From JBKHDT01 sp049974825 (GTDB lineage: Bacteria > Pseudomonadota > Gammaproteobacteria > Halothiobacillales > Halothiobacillaceae): a stretch of 44,782 nt of DNA. The notes below the pieces were generated by a model. It did no database searches. It saw only the letters and a list, made by a program, of their open reading frames with translations, and was not told the DNA's origin. The stretch lies in NCBI GenBank assembly GCA_049974825.1, contig JBNGDJ010000007.1, forward strand, positions 1 to 44,782, written 5' to 3'. Below are positions 1-7,342 of the stretch, piece by piece. A program made the position numbers and the translations under genes. The stretch's first letter is position 1; every line of letters begins with the position of its first letter.

Positions 1-338
1 ACTTCGACACCGTTGGCGTTGTATTCCTTGATCTTTTTCAGCACCTGCTTGAACAGGTTGACGTTCAGGCCACCGCAGAGACCGCGATCGGTGGTCACGA
101 CCACCATCCCGACTCGCTTGACCTCGCGCTCGACCATGAAGGGATGGCGATGCTCGGGATGGGCATTGGTGATGTGCGCGACCACTTCCCGGAGCTTGTC
201 CGAGTAGGGGCGCGTACGCTCCATTGCCTCCTGGGCACGCCGCATCTTCGATGCGGCGACCATCTCCATTGCCTTCGTGATCTTGCGCGTGTTCTGAACG
301 CTCTTGATCTTGGTGCGAATTTCTTTGGCTGCTGCCAT
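1..338 (-). CDS. atpG: ATP synthase F1 gamma subunit, N-terminal part (cut by window edge)
   Basis: The central-stalk subunit gamma rotates inside the alpha3beta3 head and couples proton flow to ATP synthesis at the cytoplasmic face of the inner membrane. Only the first 112 codons are present; the rest lies left of base 1. The ATG at 336-338 begins MAAAKEIRTKIKSVQNTRKI, followed by TKAMEMVAASKMRRAQ and later TTDRGLCGGLN, which are the conserved gamma N-terminal helix and first Rossmann strand. It lies 14 bp downstream of atpA in the usual order. The identity is secure. The C-terminal helix that penetrates the head cannot be assessed. Confidence 0.96.
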   Translation of the reverse strand, partial: MAAAKEIRTKIKSVQNTRKITKAMEMVAASKMRRAQEAMERTRPYSDKLREVVAHITNAHPEHRHPFMVEREVKRVGMVVVTTDRGLCGGLNVNLFKQVLKKIKEYNANGVE

Positions 339-352
339 GGTCTCGCCCCCGC

Positions 353-1891
353 TCAGTAGACGCCGTTGGTCTTGAAGTCCTCGATCACCTTCTTGAGCCC
401 GGCAACGATGTCATCGTTGTAGTTGCCCTCGAATCCGATCTGGTCGATCAGGTCCTTGGCATTGGTGTTGGCGTAGGCATGCAGTGCCGCCTCGAAATCC
501 ACCACCTTCTCGACGGGAACGTCATCCAGGTGACCTTCGTTGGCGGCCATCAGGGACAGGCACATTTCAGCGACGGACAGCGGCTTGTACTGCTTCTGCT
601 TCATCAGCTCGGTGACGCGCTTGCCGCGCTCAAGCTGCTTGCGGGTCACCTCGTCCAAGTCGGAAGCGAACTGGGAGAACGCCGCCAGTTCCCGGTACTG
701 GGCCAGATCCGTCCGGATACCGCCGGAAAGCTTCTTGACCGCCTTGGTCTGCGCCGCACCACCGACACGGGATACGGAGATACCCGGGTTGATCGCCGGG
801 CGAATGCCCGAGTTGAACAGGTCGGTCTCCAGGAAGATCTGACCGTCGGTGATCGAGATCACGTTGGTCGGAACGAAGGCAGACACGTCGCCACCCTGGG
901 TTTCGATGATCGGCAGCGCCGTCAGGGAACCGGTCTGCCCCTTGACCTCACCCTTGGTGAACTCTTCGACGTAGTCGGCATTGACCCGGGAAGCACGCTC
1001 GAGCAGACGCGAGTGCAGGTAGAAGATGTCACCCGGATAGGCTTCGCGGCCCGGCGGGCGACGCAGCAGCAGGGAGATCTGGCGGTAGGCCCAGGCCTGC
1101 TTGGTCAGGTCGTCGTAGACGATCAGCGAATCCATGCCGTTGTCACGGAAGTACTCGCCCATGGCACAACCCGCGTAGGCGGAGAGGTACTGCATGGAAG
1201 CCGGGTCGGCGGCGGAAGCGGCGACCACGATGGTGTATTCCATCGCGCCATGCTCCTCAAGCTTGCGCACCACGTTGGCGATGGAGGAGGCCTTCTGGCC
1301 AATCGCCACGTAGACGCAGTACACGCCCTTGCCCTTCTGGTTGATGATGGTGTCGATCGCAACGGCGGTCTTGCCGGTCTGGCGGTCGCCGATGATCAGC
1401 TCACGCTGGCCTCGACCGATCGGCACCATGGTGTCGAGCGCCTTGATCCCGGTCAGGATCGGCTGGTCGACGCTCTGGCGGTCGATGACGCCCGGCGCGA
1501 TCTTCTCGACAGGCGAGGTCTCCTTGGCGTCGATGGTGCCCTTGCCGTCGATCGGCTGGCCCAGAGTGTTGACCACGCGGCCAAGGAGCTCCTTGCCAAC
1601 CGGCACCTCGAGGATGCGGCCGGTGCAGCGCGCTTCGTCGCCTTCGCGCAGGTGATCGTACTCGCCCAGAACCACGGCGCCGACGGAGTCGCGCTCAAGG
1701 TTCATGGCCACACCAAAGGCGCCGCCGGGCAGTTCGATCATCTCGCCCTGCATGGCGTCGTTCAGGCCGTGGATACGGATGATTCCATCGCTGACACTGA
1801 TGATTGTGCCAACGGTGCGCGCATCGGCTCCGGATTCGAAGTTTTTGATGCGCTCTTCGATAAGACTGCTGATTTCAGATGGATTGATCAC
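353..1891 (-). CDS. atpA: ATP synthase F1 alpha subunit
   Basis: This is the non-catalytic nucleotide-binding subunit of the F1 head. It has 512 residues, about the usual length. The N-terminal stretch MINPSEISSLIEERI is the delta-binding helix region, and the P-loop GDRQTGKT is at residues 168-175. The following sequence (IVYDDLTKQAWAYRQISLLL, then RPPGREAYPGD) is the invariant alpha core. It lies 11 bp downstream of atpH and 14 bp upstream of atpG, consistent with one transcript. Nothing is missing or truncated. Confidence 0.98.
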   Translation of the reverse strand: MINPSEISSLIEERIKNFESGADARTVGTIISVSDGIIRIHGLNDAMQGEMIELPGGAFGVAMNLERDSVGAVVLGEYDHLREGDEARCTGRILEVPVGKELLGRVVNTLGQPIDGKGTIDAKETSPVEKIAPGVIDRQSVDQPILTGIKALDTMVPIGRGQRELIIGDRQTGKTAVAIDTIINQKGKGVYCVYVAIGQKASSIANVVRKLEEHGAMEYTIVVAASAADPASMQYLSAYAGCAMGEYFRDNGMDSLIVYDDLTKQAWAYRQISLLLRRPPGREAYPGDIFYLHSRLLERASRVNADYVEEFTKGEVKGQTGSLTALPIIETQGGDVSAFVPTNVISITDGQIFLETDLFNSGIRPAINPGISVSRVGGAAQTKAVKKLSGGIRTDLAQYRELAAFSQFASDLDEVTRKQLERGKRVTELMKQKQYKPLSVAEMCLSLMAANEGHLDDVPVEKVVDFEAALHAYANTNAKDLIDQIGFEGNYNDDIVAGLKKVIEDFKTNGVY

Positions 1892-1902
1892 GTTCGATCT
1901 CC

Positions 1903-2439
1903 TTAACGATTCAGCGCGCTGGCAAGCTTGGCCAGTCCGCCTCGAATCGAGCCGTCGATCACCAGATCGCCGGCGTGGATGATGGCACCCCCAATCAGGG
2001 ACTCGTCGACTTTCGACTCGATGCTGACGCTCTTGTCGAGTCGCTTGCTCAGCGCCGCCTCGATTTCCTTTGCCTGCGCCGGGGTCAGGGCCTTGGCCGA
2101 GATCACCGTCGCGTCGATGCGGGCGTCCGCCTCGGCACGCAGAACCTCGAACTCAGCCTGCACCAAGGGCAGCAACGCCAGTCGGCCGTTCTCGCCCATC
2201 AGGCGGACGAGGTTGGCCGCCTCGGCGTCAAGCTTGCCCTGAACCACCGCCAGCATGGCCTCGGTCTGCCGAGCGCGTCCAATGCCGGAATCTTCCAGCA
2301 GCTTGCGCATCGACGGATCGTTGGCCACGGCAGCCAGGAACTCAAGGTGCTTGGACCAGCTTCCCGCCTTGGCGCGGTCAGTGCAGAGGGCGTTGACCGC
2401 CTTCGCGTAGGATTGGGCGACTTGGGTTTCTTCCGCCAT
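1903..2439 (-). CDS. atpH: ATP synthase F1 delta subunit
   Basis: This peripheral-stalk subunit links the b dimer to the top of the F1 head (OSCP-type). It has 178 residues, normal for bacterial delta. The N-terminal helical bundle begins MAEETQVAQSYAKAVNAL, and the C-terminal portion has the family pattern IESKVDESLIGGAIIHAGD followed by a GGLAKLASAL ending. It lies 11 bp after atpF and 11 bp before atpA. Position in the operon and sequence pattern agree. Confidence 0.96.
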   Translation of the reverse strand: MAEETQVAQSYAKAVNALCTDRAKAGSWSKHLEFLAAVANDPSMRKLLEDSGIGRARQTEAMLAVVQGKLDAEAANLVRLMGENGRLALLPLVQAEFEVLRAEADARIDATVISAKALTPAQAKEIEAALSKRLDKSVSIESKVDESLIGGAIIHAGDLVIDGSIRGGLAKLASALNR

Positions 2440-2450
2440 AACGCCTCCGG

Positions 2451-2921
2451 TCAGATACGGGCGACGAGATCGGAGAGCGCCTTTTCATGCGCCTTCTCGT
2501 CGACCTCACGCTGGAGGATGCGCTCGGCGCCATCCACCGCAATGGAAGCAACCTGCTTGCGCAGATCCGCCTTCGCGCGGTTGATCTCGCTGTCGATTTC
2601 GGCGTGCGCCTGGGCGACGATGCGCTCGGCCTCGGCCTTGGCTTGCTCCCGGGCTTCCTCGAGGATCTCGTTGCTGCGGGCATTGGCCTGGGCAATAACG
2701 TCCTGGGCCTTGTCCTTGGCTTCCTTGAGGAGCTCGGTGGAGCGTTCCTGGGCGAGCTTGAGCTCATGCTTGCCGCGCTCGGAAGCGGACAACCCTTCGG
2801 CGATTTTCTCGCGGCGGGCCTCCATCAGGCTCGACAACGGGGCCCAGAGGTACTTGTTGACCAACCAGACCATCAGCGCGAAGGCCAACATCTGGGCGAT
2901 CAGGGTAATGGTGATACTCAC
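2451..2921 (-). CDS. atpF: ATP synthase Fo b subunit
   Basis: This peripheral stator stalk subunit acts as a dimer. It has 156 residues, matching the usual b length. Residues about 3-27 form one membrane helix (ITITLIAQMLAFALMVWLVN). The remainder is a long charged amphipathic helix rich in Ala, Glu, Lys and Arg, typical of the right-handed coiled coil that reaches delta. The gene is separated from atpE by about 100 bp that holds a strong hairpin (see separate entry), and precedes atpH by 11 bp. Confidence 0.96.
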   Translation of the reverse strand: MSITITLIAQMLAFALMVWLVNKYLWAPLSSLMEARREKIAEGLSASERGKHELKLAQERSTELLKEAKDKAQDVIAQANARSNEILEEAREQAKAEAERIVAQAHAEIDSEINRAKADLRKQVASIAVDGAERILQREVDEKAHEKALSDLVARI

Positions 2922-2967
2922 GGCTATCCCTCTTTACGAACTTGTTTCGCCTGTACTAAAGCCAAAC

Positions 2968-3006
2968 CGGCAGCCCGGTCGTGTCGGGGACACGCCGGGC
3001 ATGCCG
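2968..3006 (-). promoter_or_regulatory. Intercistronic hairpin between atpE and atpF
   Basis: The arms CGGCA-CCCGG-CGTGT (2968-2984) and ACACG-CCGGG-TGCCG (2990-3006) pair around a CGGGG loop, with small interruptions. On the minus-strand transcript it follows the atpE stop and precedes atpF. There is no U-tract, so it is not an intrinsic terminator. In other bacteria the c subunit is made in large excess over b, so an RNA-stabilising or processing stem protecting the atpE 3' end is a plausible role. That role is inferred, not shown. Confidence 0.5.
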
Positions 3007-3023
3007 TGCTCGAACAGGCAGGA

Positions 3024-3314
3024 TTAACCGATGGTACCCATGAACTGAGCAACGAAGGGGTTGGCGAAAACGAACCACATCGCGAAAGCCAGCGTGATGA
3101 ACGGGAAGGATTCCATCAGACCGGCGAAGATGAACATGTTGGTCATCAGCTGCGGACGCATTTCCGGCTGACGCGCGATGCCTTCCATGGTCTTGGAGCA
3201 GATCAGGCCCCAGCCGAGGGCGGAACCCAGACCGGCGGCGGCGAGAATCAGACCCACACCAATGGCGGTGTAGGCGTAGATCATGGCGAGGTTGCTGGCG
3301 AGGATGTCAGTCAT
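3024..3314 (-). CDS. atpE: ATP synthase Fo c subunit (Glu-Ser ion site)
   Basis: This is the ring-forming proteolipid that carries the transported ion. It has 96 residues, somewhat longer than the 79 of E. coli. There are two membrane helices (about 11-38 and 58-88) joined by the polar loop ARQPE (residues 47-51). The ion-binding carboxylate in GLMESFPFI is Glu68, followed by Ser69, whereas E. coli and many gammaproteobacteria have Asp followed by Ala. The position matching the Na+-ligand Gln of Na+-type rings is Trp (SALGWGL), so a full Na+ site is not apparent. The ATG at 3312-3314 is preceded by a GGAG-type ribosome site. The gene sits between atpB and atpF. Confidence 0.96.
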   Translation of the reverse strand: MTDILASNLAMIYAYTAIGVGLILAAAGLGSALGWGLICSKTMEGIARQPEMRPQLMTNMFIFAGLMESFPFITLAFAMWFVFANPFVAQFMGTIG

Positions 3315-3368
3315 TGGAGGTTCTCCTTTACAAGGTTTCGTTCAAGGTTTGTCAAAGGGTTTTCGAAA

Positions 3369-4190
3369 TCAGTGATCTTCGGCGTCCGAGTGCGCCATGC
3401 CCAGGTAGACGATGGTCAGGACCATGAAGATAAACGCCTGCAGGGTGATGACCAGGATGTGGAACAGAATCCAGGCCAGATCCAGCGCGACCTGCAGCGG
3501 GAACCAGATCAGCAGGGCCGCACTGACGCTGGCACCCAGGGTCAGCAGCGCGATCAGGACGAACACCAGCTCGCCGGCGAACAGGTTGCCGAACAGTCGC
3601 AGGCCGAGGCTGATGGGCTTTGCCAGCTCCTCGATGATCGTCATGATGATGTTGAAGGGAATGAAGAACTTGCCGAAGGGGTGGAAGAGGAACTGCTTGA
3701 TGTAGCCCCCTACGCCCTTGATCTTGATGTTGTAGTAGAGGATCAGCATGAACACGCCGAGGGCAAGACCCATGGTCACGTTCAGATCCGTGGTCGGCAC
3801 GAACTTGAAGTAGTCAAAGCCCAGGCCGGTTGCGATGGCCGGGAGCAGGTCAATCGGGATCAGGTCCATGAAGTTCATGAGCCAGATCCAGAGGAAGACT
3901 GTCAGCGCCAGGGGCGGGATCAGGGCCGGCGCCTTGCTGCCGAAGGAGCCTTTCACCTGAGAGTCGACGAACTCGAGAATCGCCTCGGCCCAGTTCTGGA
4001 TGCCGGTCGGGGCATCGGCCCGCAGGGCCTTGCCCATCCGGGCGGCCACGAAGACGATCAGAAAGCCGAGGAACAGACTGACGATCAGCGAGTCCAGATT
4101 GAGGGTCCAAAAGCCCTCGCCCACGCTCCAGTTCGTCAGGTGGTGATTGATGTAATCGGCTTGCGTGCCGCCGCTGCCTTCCGCTGCCAC
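3369..4190 (-). CDS. atpB: ATP synthase Fo a subunit
   Basis: This multi-spanning stator subunit provides the two half-channels for ions and faces the c ring. It has 273 residues, the usual size. The essential arginine is Arg198 in SLGLRLFGN, followed by LFAGELVFVLIALL. About five or six hydrophobic helices are visible, for example residues 32-50, 93-115 and 139-153. The start is GTG at 4188-4190 with GAGG about 9 bases upstream. It lies between atpI and atpE. Confidence 0.97.
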   Translation of the reverse strand: MAAEGSGGTQADYINHHLTNWSVGEGFWTLNLDSLIVSLFLGFLIVFVAARMGKALRADAPTGIQNWAEAILEFVDSQVKGSFGSKAPALIPPLALTVFLWIWLMNFMDLIPIDLLPAIATGLGFDYFKFVPTTDLNVTMGLALGVFMLILYYNIKIKGVGGYIKQFLFHPFGKFFIPFNIIMTIIEELAKPISLGLRLFGNLFAGELVFVLIALLTLGASVSAALLIWFPLQVALDLAWILFHILVITLQAFIFMVLTIVYLGMAHSDAEDH

Positions 4191-4201
4191 GATGAACTAC
4201 C

Positions 4202-4615
4202 TCACTTTTTTGAATATTCGGGTATGTCCGGCCGCCGCAGGTTTCCCTGGGCAGCGAGCACGCCAGCCGCCTGGACGACCACGTAGCCGGCAATCATGCC
4301 AACCGGGTCGAGTCTAAGCAGGCCCAGGCCGACGGCAAACAGGACCAAAAGCAATACGAAGCGGACGCCTGCGCCGATGTAGAGGCGGATCGAGCTGCCC
4401 TGCGGATCTTCCGCCGCGGTCTCGGCTGCCTTTTGCATCGTCACGCGCAGCATCCAGAGCAGCAGCACGCTCACTGCTCCTCCGGCCGCCGCGGCCAGCG
4501 CGCGGGCGCCATCCCACCAGATGGCGCCCGCACCGGCCGCCAGGGCGAGGACCAGCAACTGCGCGAGCAATATGCGTGGCCCTCGCCTGCGAATGGGTTC
4601 GGACATGACGGTCAA
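4202..4615 (-). CDS. atpI: ATP synthase subunit I (AtpI-like)
   Basis: This is a small hydrophobic protein expected in the inner membrane that assists c-ring assembly or Mg2+ supply in other bacteria. It has about 137 residues with four hydrophobic segments (about 15-32, 37-56, 80-101 and 105-123) and a charged N-terminus EPIRRRGP. It sits directly upstream of atpB, where AtpI is expected. Two starts are possible. TTG at 4613-4615 overlaps the previous stop and has a GGAG eight bases upstream. ATG at 4604-4606 gives 134 residues but a poorer ribosome site. Family assignment rests on position and topology more than on a catalytic motif. Confidence 0.85.
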   Translation of the reverse strand: MTVMSEPIRRRGPRILLAQLLVLALAAGAGAIWWDGARALAAAAGGAVSVLLLWMLRVTMQKAAETAAEDPQGSSIRLYIGAGVRFVLLLVLFAVGLGLLRLDPVGMIAGYVVVQAAGVLAAQGNLRRPDIPEYSKK

Positions 4616-4848
4616 GGCCGGCGCTCCGTGTCCCTTTCCGTCTCAGGGCGCTCTTCGCTTATGCCCGCAAGCACATGCGCGCGCCGGAAACCGCCGATGA
4701 ATCCGAGGGCAGAGCACAAAAGCATCGCCCAGGGCGTGGTGCCGAACCAGGTATCCAGCAGCCACCCGAGCAGGAAGCCGGCGATGATCATCGAGGCGAG
4801 CATATTGCCCGCCCCGATGCCCAGCAACCCCTTGTACGGATCATTCAT
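4612..4848 (-). CDS. AtpZ/AtpI-type small membrane protein at head of atp operon
   Basis: The product is 78 residues from ATG 4846-4848, with two membrane helices (about 6-30 and 38-56). The segment GFLLGWLLDTWFGTTPW is the typical core of AtpZ-like proteins, which accompany AtpI in several bacteria and have been linked to c-ring assembly or Mg2+/Ca2+ transport. An upstream TTG at 4894-4896 would add 16 residues. However, the candidate promoter (4878-4905) overlaps that extension, which favours the ATG. The stop overlaps the start region of atpI. Having two small accessory membrane proteins before atpB is a known arrangement. The exact role is unknown. Confidence 0.8.
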   Translation of the reverse strand: MNDPYKGLLGIGAGNMLASMIIAGFLLGWLLDTWFGTTPWAMLLCSALGFIGGFRRAHVLAGISEERPETERDTERRP

Positions 4849-4877
4849 GCGATTTGCAAGTCCAGGCAAAGCGGCGA

Positions 4878-4905
4878 GTTTAACGACTACCAGCAAGCGT
4901 TACAA
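4878..4905 (-). promoter_or_regulatory. Candidate sigma70 promoter of the atp operon
   Basis: Read on the minus strand: -35 TTGTAA (4900-4905), a 16-base spacer, and -10 TTAAAC (4878-4883). Transcription would start near 4871, about 23 bases upstream of the ATG at 4848. It lies between parB and atpZ, where the atp promoter is expected. This is a pattern match only. Confidence 0.5.
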
Positions 4906-4971
4906 CACATCCGGGCAACCAGCGCCGTGGGCAGGCGCGCCCGGCGGCGTTCTGCGTGCGCGGGGCAGCGC

Positions 4972-5814
4972 TCAGCGCAGCCGCGAGAGAAACCCGTCGA
5001 GCTGGTCCAGACTGTCGAAACTGAGCGTCACCGTCCCGCGGCCACGCTTCGACGACCGGATTCGGGCCGCCAGCCCCGTGGTCTCGCTGAGAAGCCGCTC
5101 GAGGCGCTGGGTGTCGGGATCCGGCGCCGGCTGCTGGCTTTCGGAGGGCCCGGCCTGAAAGCGGTTGACCATCTGCTCGACCTGGCGCACGGTCAGGGCC
5201 CGGGCGACAATCTTGCGCGCCAACTCCGGCTGGTCTTCCAGCGGCAGCGGCAGCAGGGCTCGGGCGTGGCCCATGTCCAGTTGCCGGCCGCGCAGCATTT
5301 CCTGGACTTCCGGGGCCAGCTCGAGCAGCCGCAACGCATTGCTGACCGCCGGGCGGGAGGTGCCGAGCATGTCGGCGACCTGCTGATGGGTCAGGGAGAA
5401 CTCGTCAACCAGGCGGTGCATGGCCTGCGCCTGTTCCACCGGGTTGAGATTCTCTCGCTGAAGATTCTCGATCAGGGCGATGGCCGCCGCCTGCGCGTCG
5501 TCAATCTCGCGCACGACGGCCGGTACCCGCTCCAGGCCCGCGAGCTGCGCGGCACGCCAGCGTCGCTCGCCGGCGATCAGCTCGTATTCCCCGGAACGCC
5601 GCCGCAGAACGACGGGCTGGATCACCCCCTGGGCACGGATGGAATCGGCCAGTTCGGCCAGTGCCTGCTCGTCGAATGTCAGCCGGGGCTGAAACGGGTT
5701 TCGCCGGATCAGGTCCAGTGAGACCTCGCGCAGCTCCGGGCCTTCACCCCGCTGCGCCGAGGCGCTCAGCAGCTGCTCAAGGCCCTTGCCGAGCCCCTTG
5801 CGTTTTGTGCTCAT
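4972..5814 (-). CDS. parB: Chromosome-partitioning protein ParB (Spo0J family)
   Basis: This CTP-dependent DNA clamp loads at parS sites and organises the origin region for segregation. It has 280 residues. The N-terminal RKGLGKGLEQLL (5-16) is the typical ParA-interacting start. The CTP-binding box GERRWRAAQ is at 82-90, preceded by NPFQPR (39-44). A helix-turn-helix (LTHQQVADMLGTSRPAVSNA) follows in the middle, and a C-terminal dimerisation domain ends the protein. It starts 19 bp after parA. Order mnmG-rsmG-parA-parB-atp is the standard origin-proximal arrangement. Confidence 0.97.
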   Translation of the reverse strand: MSTKRKGLGKGLEQLLSASAQRGEGPELREVSLDLIRRNPFQPRLTFDEQALAELADSIRAQGVIQPVVLRRRSGEYELIAGERRWRAAQLAGLERVPAVVREIDDAQAAAIALIENLQRENLNPVEQAQAMHRLVDEFSLTHQQVADMLGTSRPAVSNALRLLELAPEVQEMLRGRQLDMGHARALLPLPLEDQPELARKIVARALTVRQVEQMVNRFQAGPSESQQPAPDPDTQRLERLLSETTGLAARIRSSKRGRGTVTLSFDSLDQLDGFLSRLR

Positions 5815-5833
5815 CCGCGTGTTCCGTAGCAGT

Positions 5834-6643
5834 TCAGTCGTTCAGGGCATCGGCCGTGCGCTTCTTGAGGCGCCCGCGAGCCCTGGCCCGCTTGATCAAC
5901 TCCCGCGCGGCCTGCATGTGCGCCTCGGCACCGGCCGAACTCCGGTCGTGGTACATCGCCGGAATGCCGTGGCTGGGCGCCTCGGCCAGCCGGACGTTGC
6001 GCGGAATGATCGTCTCGAAGAGGGTATCGCCGAAATGGGCGTGCAGCTGGGCCGAAACCTCCTGCGCCAGCCGGTTTCGGGCATCGTACAGCGTTCGCAA
6101 TACCCCGGCAATTCGCAGCTCGGGATGGAGAGCGGCCCGCACCTGCTCGACGGTCTCAAGCAGGGCGGTCAGCCCCTCAAGCGCGAAATACTCGCACTGC
6201 ACCGGGATGAGAATGTCGTCCGCGGCGACCAGAGCGTTCAGCGTCAGCGTGTTGAGCGCGGGCGGGCAGTCAATGAGGACGAAATCGTACTCACCGGTGT
6301 GGGGGGCAAGCAGGTGGCGCAGGCGCGTCTCCCGACCGATACGCGTGACCAGCTGGAACTCGGCACCGGCCAGATCGATGTTTGCCGGCAGCAAATCATA
6401 ACCGCCCACCTCCGACTGCAGGCGCGCCTGCCCGAACTCTGCCTCGCCAACCAGCATTTCGGCCACGGTGCAGTCCAGGGCGTTCTTGTCGAACCCCGAG
6501 CTGACGGTGGCGTTGCCCTGCGGGTCCAGGTCAACCAGCAGGCAGCGCCGCCCGAAACTGTGCAGCGCCGCAGCCAGATTGACCGCGGTGGTGGTCTTGC
6601 CCACGCCACCCTTCTGGTTGGTGATCGCCAGCGTCCAGGCCAT
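5834..6643 (-). CDS. parA: Chromosome-partitioning ATPase ParA (Soj)
   Basis: This Walker-type ATPase binds DNA non-specifically and works with ParB to separate replicated origins. It has 269 residues. The deviant Walker A box KGGVGKTTTAVNLAAAL starts at residue 11 with the signature lysine before the GGVGKTT. Walker A' (LLVDLDPQGNAT) and Walker B (FVLIDCPPAL) follow. The length and lack of an N-terminal DNA-binding extension mark the chromosomal type Ia form rather than a plasmid one. Its ATG is 3 bp from the rsmG stop, so the two are probably co-transcribed. Confidence 0.97.
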   Translation of the reverse strand: MAWTLAITNQKGGVGKTTTAVNLAAALHSFGRRCLLVDLDPQGNATVSSGFDKNALDCTVAEMLVGEAEFGQARLQSEVGGYDLLPANIDLAGAEFQLVTRIGRETRLRHLLAPHTGEYDFVLIDCPPALNTLTLNALVAADDILIPVQCEYFALEGLTALLETVEQVRAALHPELRIAGVLRTLYDARNRLAQEVSAQLHAHFGDTLFETIIPRNVRLAEAPSHGIPAMYHDRSSAGAEAHMQAARELIKRARARGRLKKRTADALND

Positions 6644-6646
6644 CGG

Positions 6647-7342
6647 TCAGATTTCCTCTTTGCGAATAATGACGAGGTGACGCTCTGCGTCCAGAAAAGG
6701 CACGTTGAGCGCGACCACCTCCTCGACCTGCCAGCCCGGCGGCAACGACTGCGGCAGGGCTTCGGACCGACGCCCCTTCATGGCCAGCATCCGGCCACCC
6801 GGGGCGCAGCGCGGCCCGGCAAGCGCCAAAAAATCCTCAAGCGAGGCGAAAGCGCGCGAGACGACCTGCGGCCAGGTGCGCTGATCTTCCATCTCCTCGA
6901 CGCGCGTCCGCAGGCAGTCGATATTGCCCAAGCCAAGCTGCATCGCCGCCAGCTCCGCAAAGCGGGTCATCTTGAGGTTTGAATCCACCAGGGTCACCGA
7001 CAGCTGCGGGTCCGCAATGGCCAGCACTGCACCGGGCAGGCCGGGACCGGAGCCGACATCAAGCAGCGGCTGCCCCCCGCGCACCCAGGGCAAAATGACC
7101 AGGCAGTCAAGCAGGTGCCTGACGACCATCTGCGCAGGGGAACGCACGGAGGTCAGATTGTGGGCCTGATTCCAGCGATGGAGCAGGGCCAGCCAGTCCA
7201 GCAGGCGCTCCTGTCGTGGCGAATCGGCCAGCGAGACGAGGCGCGGCTCATCCGGATGGCGCTCGGCAAGACGCGCCACCCCCTGCGCCAGCGAGGCCGC
7301 CAGCTCGGCGCGCGGGAAGACCGCTGCCCCGCCACGACCCAT
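6647..7342 (-). CDS. rsmG: 16S rRNA (guanine-527-N7)-methyltransferase RsmG (GidB)
   Basis: This enzyme methylates G527 of 16S rRNA using S-adenosylmethionine; its loss gives low-level streptomycin resistance in other species. It has 231 residues, slightly longer than E. coli (207) because of about 25 extra N-terminal residues. The conserved HNLTSVR segment and the SAM loop LLDVGSGPGLPG are intact, followed by VTLVDSN. The start codon overlaps the mnmG stop by one base (TGATG), implying translational coupling. Downstream is parA. Confidence 0.96.
   Translation of the reverse strand: MGRGGAAVFPRAELAASLAQGVARLAERHPDEPRLVSLADSPRQERLLDWLALLHRWNQAHNLTSVRSPAQMVVRHLLDCLVILPWVRGGQPLLDVGSGPGLPGAVLAIADPQLSVTLVDSNLKMTRFAELAAMQLGLGNIDCLRTRVEEMEDQRTWPQVVSRAFASLEDFLALAGPRCAPGGRMLAMKGRRSEALPQSLPPGWQVEEVVALNVPFLDAERHLVIIRKEEI

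Noticed and set aside
2487..4286. 599-codon open frame on the plus strand opposite the atp genes
   Set aside because: It spans atpF, atpE and atpB in antisense, including gene boundaries, with low-complexity His/Gln/Asp-rich sequence.
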